Shown here one piece after another: positions 6,110 to 6,471 of a stretch of 6,471 nt of DNA (the first letter of the stretch is position 1; the number at the start of each line of letters is the position of its first letter). The DNA is taken from positions 1-6,471 of the forward strand of contig DAOWKM010000087.1 in the NCBI GenBank assembly GCA_030643695.1, read 5' to 3'. The translations under genes were made by a program, and so were the position numbers. This stretch comes from Dehalococcoidia bacterium (GTDB taxonomy: Bacteria > Chloroflexota > Dehalococcoidia > Dehalococcoidales > DAOWKM01). Below the pieces are notes generated by a model. That model did no database searches. It was not told the origin of the DNA and saw only the letters and a list, made by a program, of their open reading frames with translations.

Positions 6110-6471
6110 ATGGATTTAATTGAGCAATTAAACCACATTTTCTATCCCAGAGCCATTGCTGTTGTGGGTGCGTCAGATAACCCAAAGAAGGTAGGATTTA
6201 TGTGTGTAAAGAGCCTCTTGGAGGCAGGGTTTAGTGGTAAGATTTATCCCGTAAATCTTGGCTTATCTGAGCTTTTCGGCTTGAAGGTATATCCCTCGGT
6301 TACAGCTATTCCGGGGGAGGTTGATTTGGCTATTATTGCTATCCCGGCTCAGCTAACTATACCTGTGGTTGAGGACTGTGTTGCCAAAGGGGTAAAAGGG
6401 ACAATTATGCTTACTAGTGGCTTCAAGGAGCTCGGCACGCAGATTGGGCTGGAGCTACAAGACAGAATCAG
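6110..6471 (+). CDS. acyl-CoA synthetase (NDP-forming), N-terminal CoA-binding part; cut by window end
   Basis: Only the first 120 codons are present; the frame is open at the window edge. The segment matches the CoA-binding Rossmann domain that opens NDP-forming acyl-CoA synthetases (acetate-CoA ligase, ADP-forming, and relatives), enzymes that interconvert acyl-CoA plus NDP and phosphate with free acid plus NTP. Visible are FYPRAIAVVGASDNPKKVG (11-29) with the nucleotide-binding VVGAS turn, GKIYPVN (43-49), the LKVYPSV segment (58-64), VDLAIIAIPA (71-80), and TIMLTSGFKELG (98-109), which corresponds to the family's SAGFxExG region. The catalytic His-bearing domain and any ATP-grasp part would lie beyond the window, so a full-length fused enzyme cannot be told from an alpha subunit or a CoA-binding-only protein. 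Start support is ATG 6110 with AGGAGG upstream. Confidence 0.85.
   Translation, partial: MDLIEQLNHIFYPRAIAVVGASDNPKKVGFMCVKSLLEAGFSGKIYPVNLGLSELFGLKVYPSVTAIPGEVDLAIIAIPAQLTIPVVEDCVAKGVKGTIMLTSGFKELGTQIGLELQDRI

Overview
The window is a run of ordinary bacterial genes, all on the + strand. In order they are endonuclease V (nfi), peptide chain release factor 2 (prfB), a short ORF or decayed gene, a palindrome-rich intergenic repeat, a membrane-anchored HExxH metallopeptidase, a RadC/JAMM-family protein, a family-5 (oligopeptide-type) ABC substrate-binding protein, and the first 120 codons of an NDP-forming acyl-CoA synthetase. Mid-range base composition, GTG/TTG start candidates, Shine-Dalgarno sequences and standard stop usage (TAG and TGA) point to a bacterium using the standard code. 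The gene mix and the C/G-rich foldback repeat would fit an uncultured Chloroflexota (Dehalococcoidia-like) genome. That is an impression from memory of such genomes, not something the sequence proves.

Positions 1-155 hold a T-run that may end an upstream terminator, then an AT-rich leader. nfi (156-878, possibly from TTG at 120) is followed after 19 bases by prfB (898-1996). prfB is split into two frames by a canonical CTT-TGA-C +1 programmed frameshift at 961-967, so its open frame as normally called (from 1058) lacks the true N-terminus. When joined, the product is 365 aa. Two bases after prfB, behind a near-perfect ribosome binding site, an ORF opens at 1999 and stops at a TAG at 2152. The same frame continues with protein-like sequence to 2376, which suggests a gene broken by one nonsense change. 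Its last codons run into a 128-bp symmetrical foldback element (2325-2452).

The metallopeptidase gene (2503-3729) and radC overlap by four bases (GTGA at 3726-3729), with GGAGG eight bases ahead of the radC GTG, so they are probably translationally coupled. The substrate-binding protein gene (4451-6058) starts 35 bases after radC. It has no transporter permease or ATPase genes beside it here. The acyl-CoA synthetase gene starts at 6110 and runs off the end.

Functionally these are housekeeping and metabolic genes: DNA repair, translation termination with autoregulation, envelope proteolysis, peptide uptake or sensing, and acyl-CoA/acid energy metabolism. I see no CRISPR array, tRNA, rRNA, integrase, transposase or defence cassette, and no undescribed multi-gene system. 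The items most worth a second look are the prfB recoding site with its weak stimulator, the TAG-interrupted ORF behind prfB, and the foldback element.
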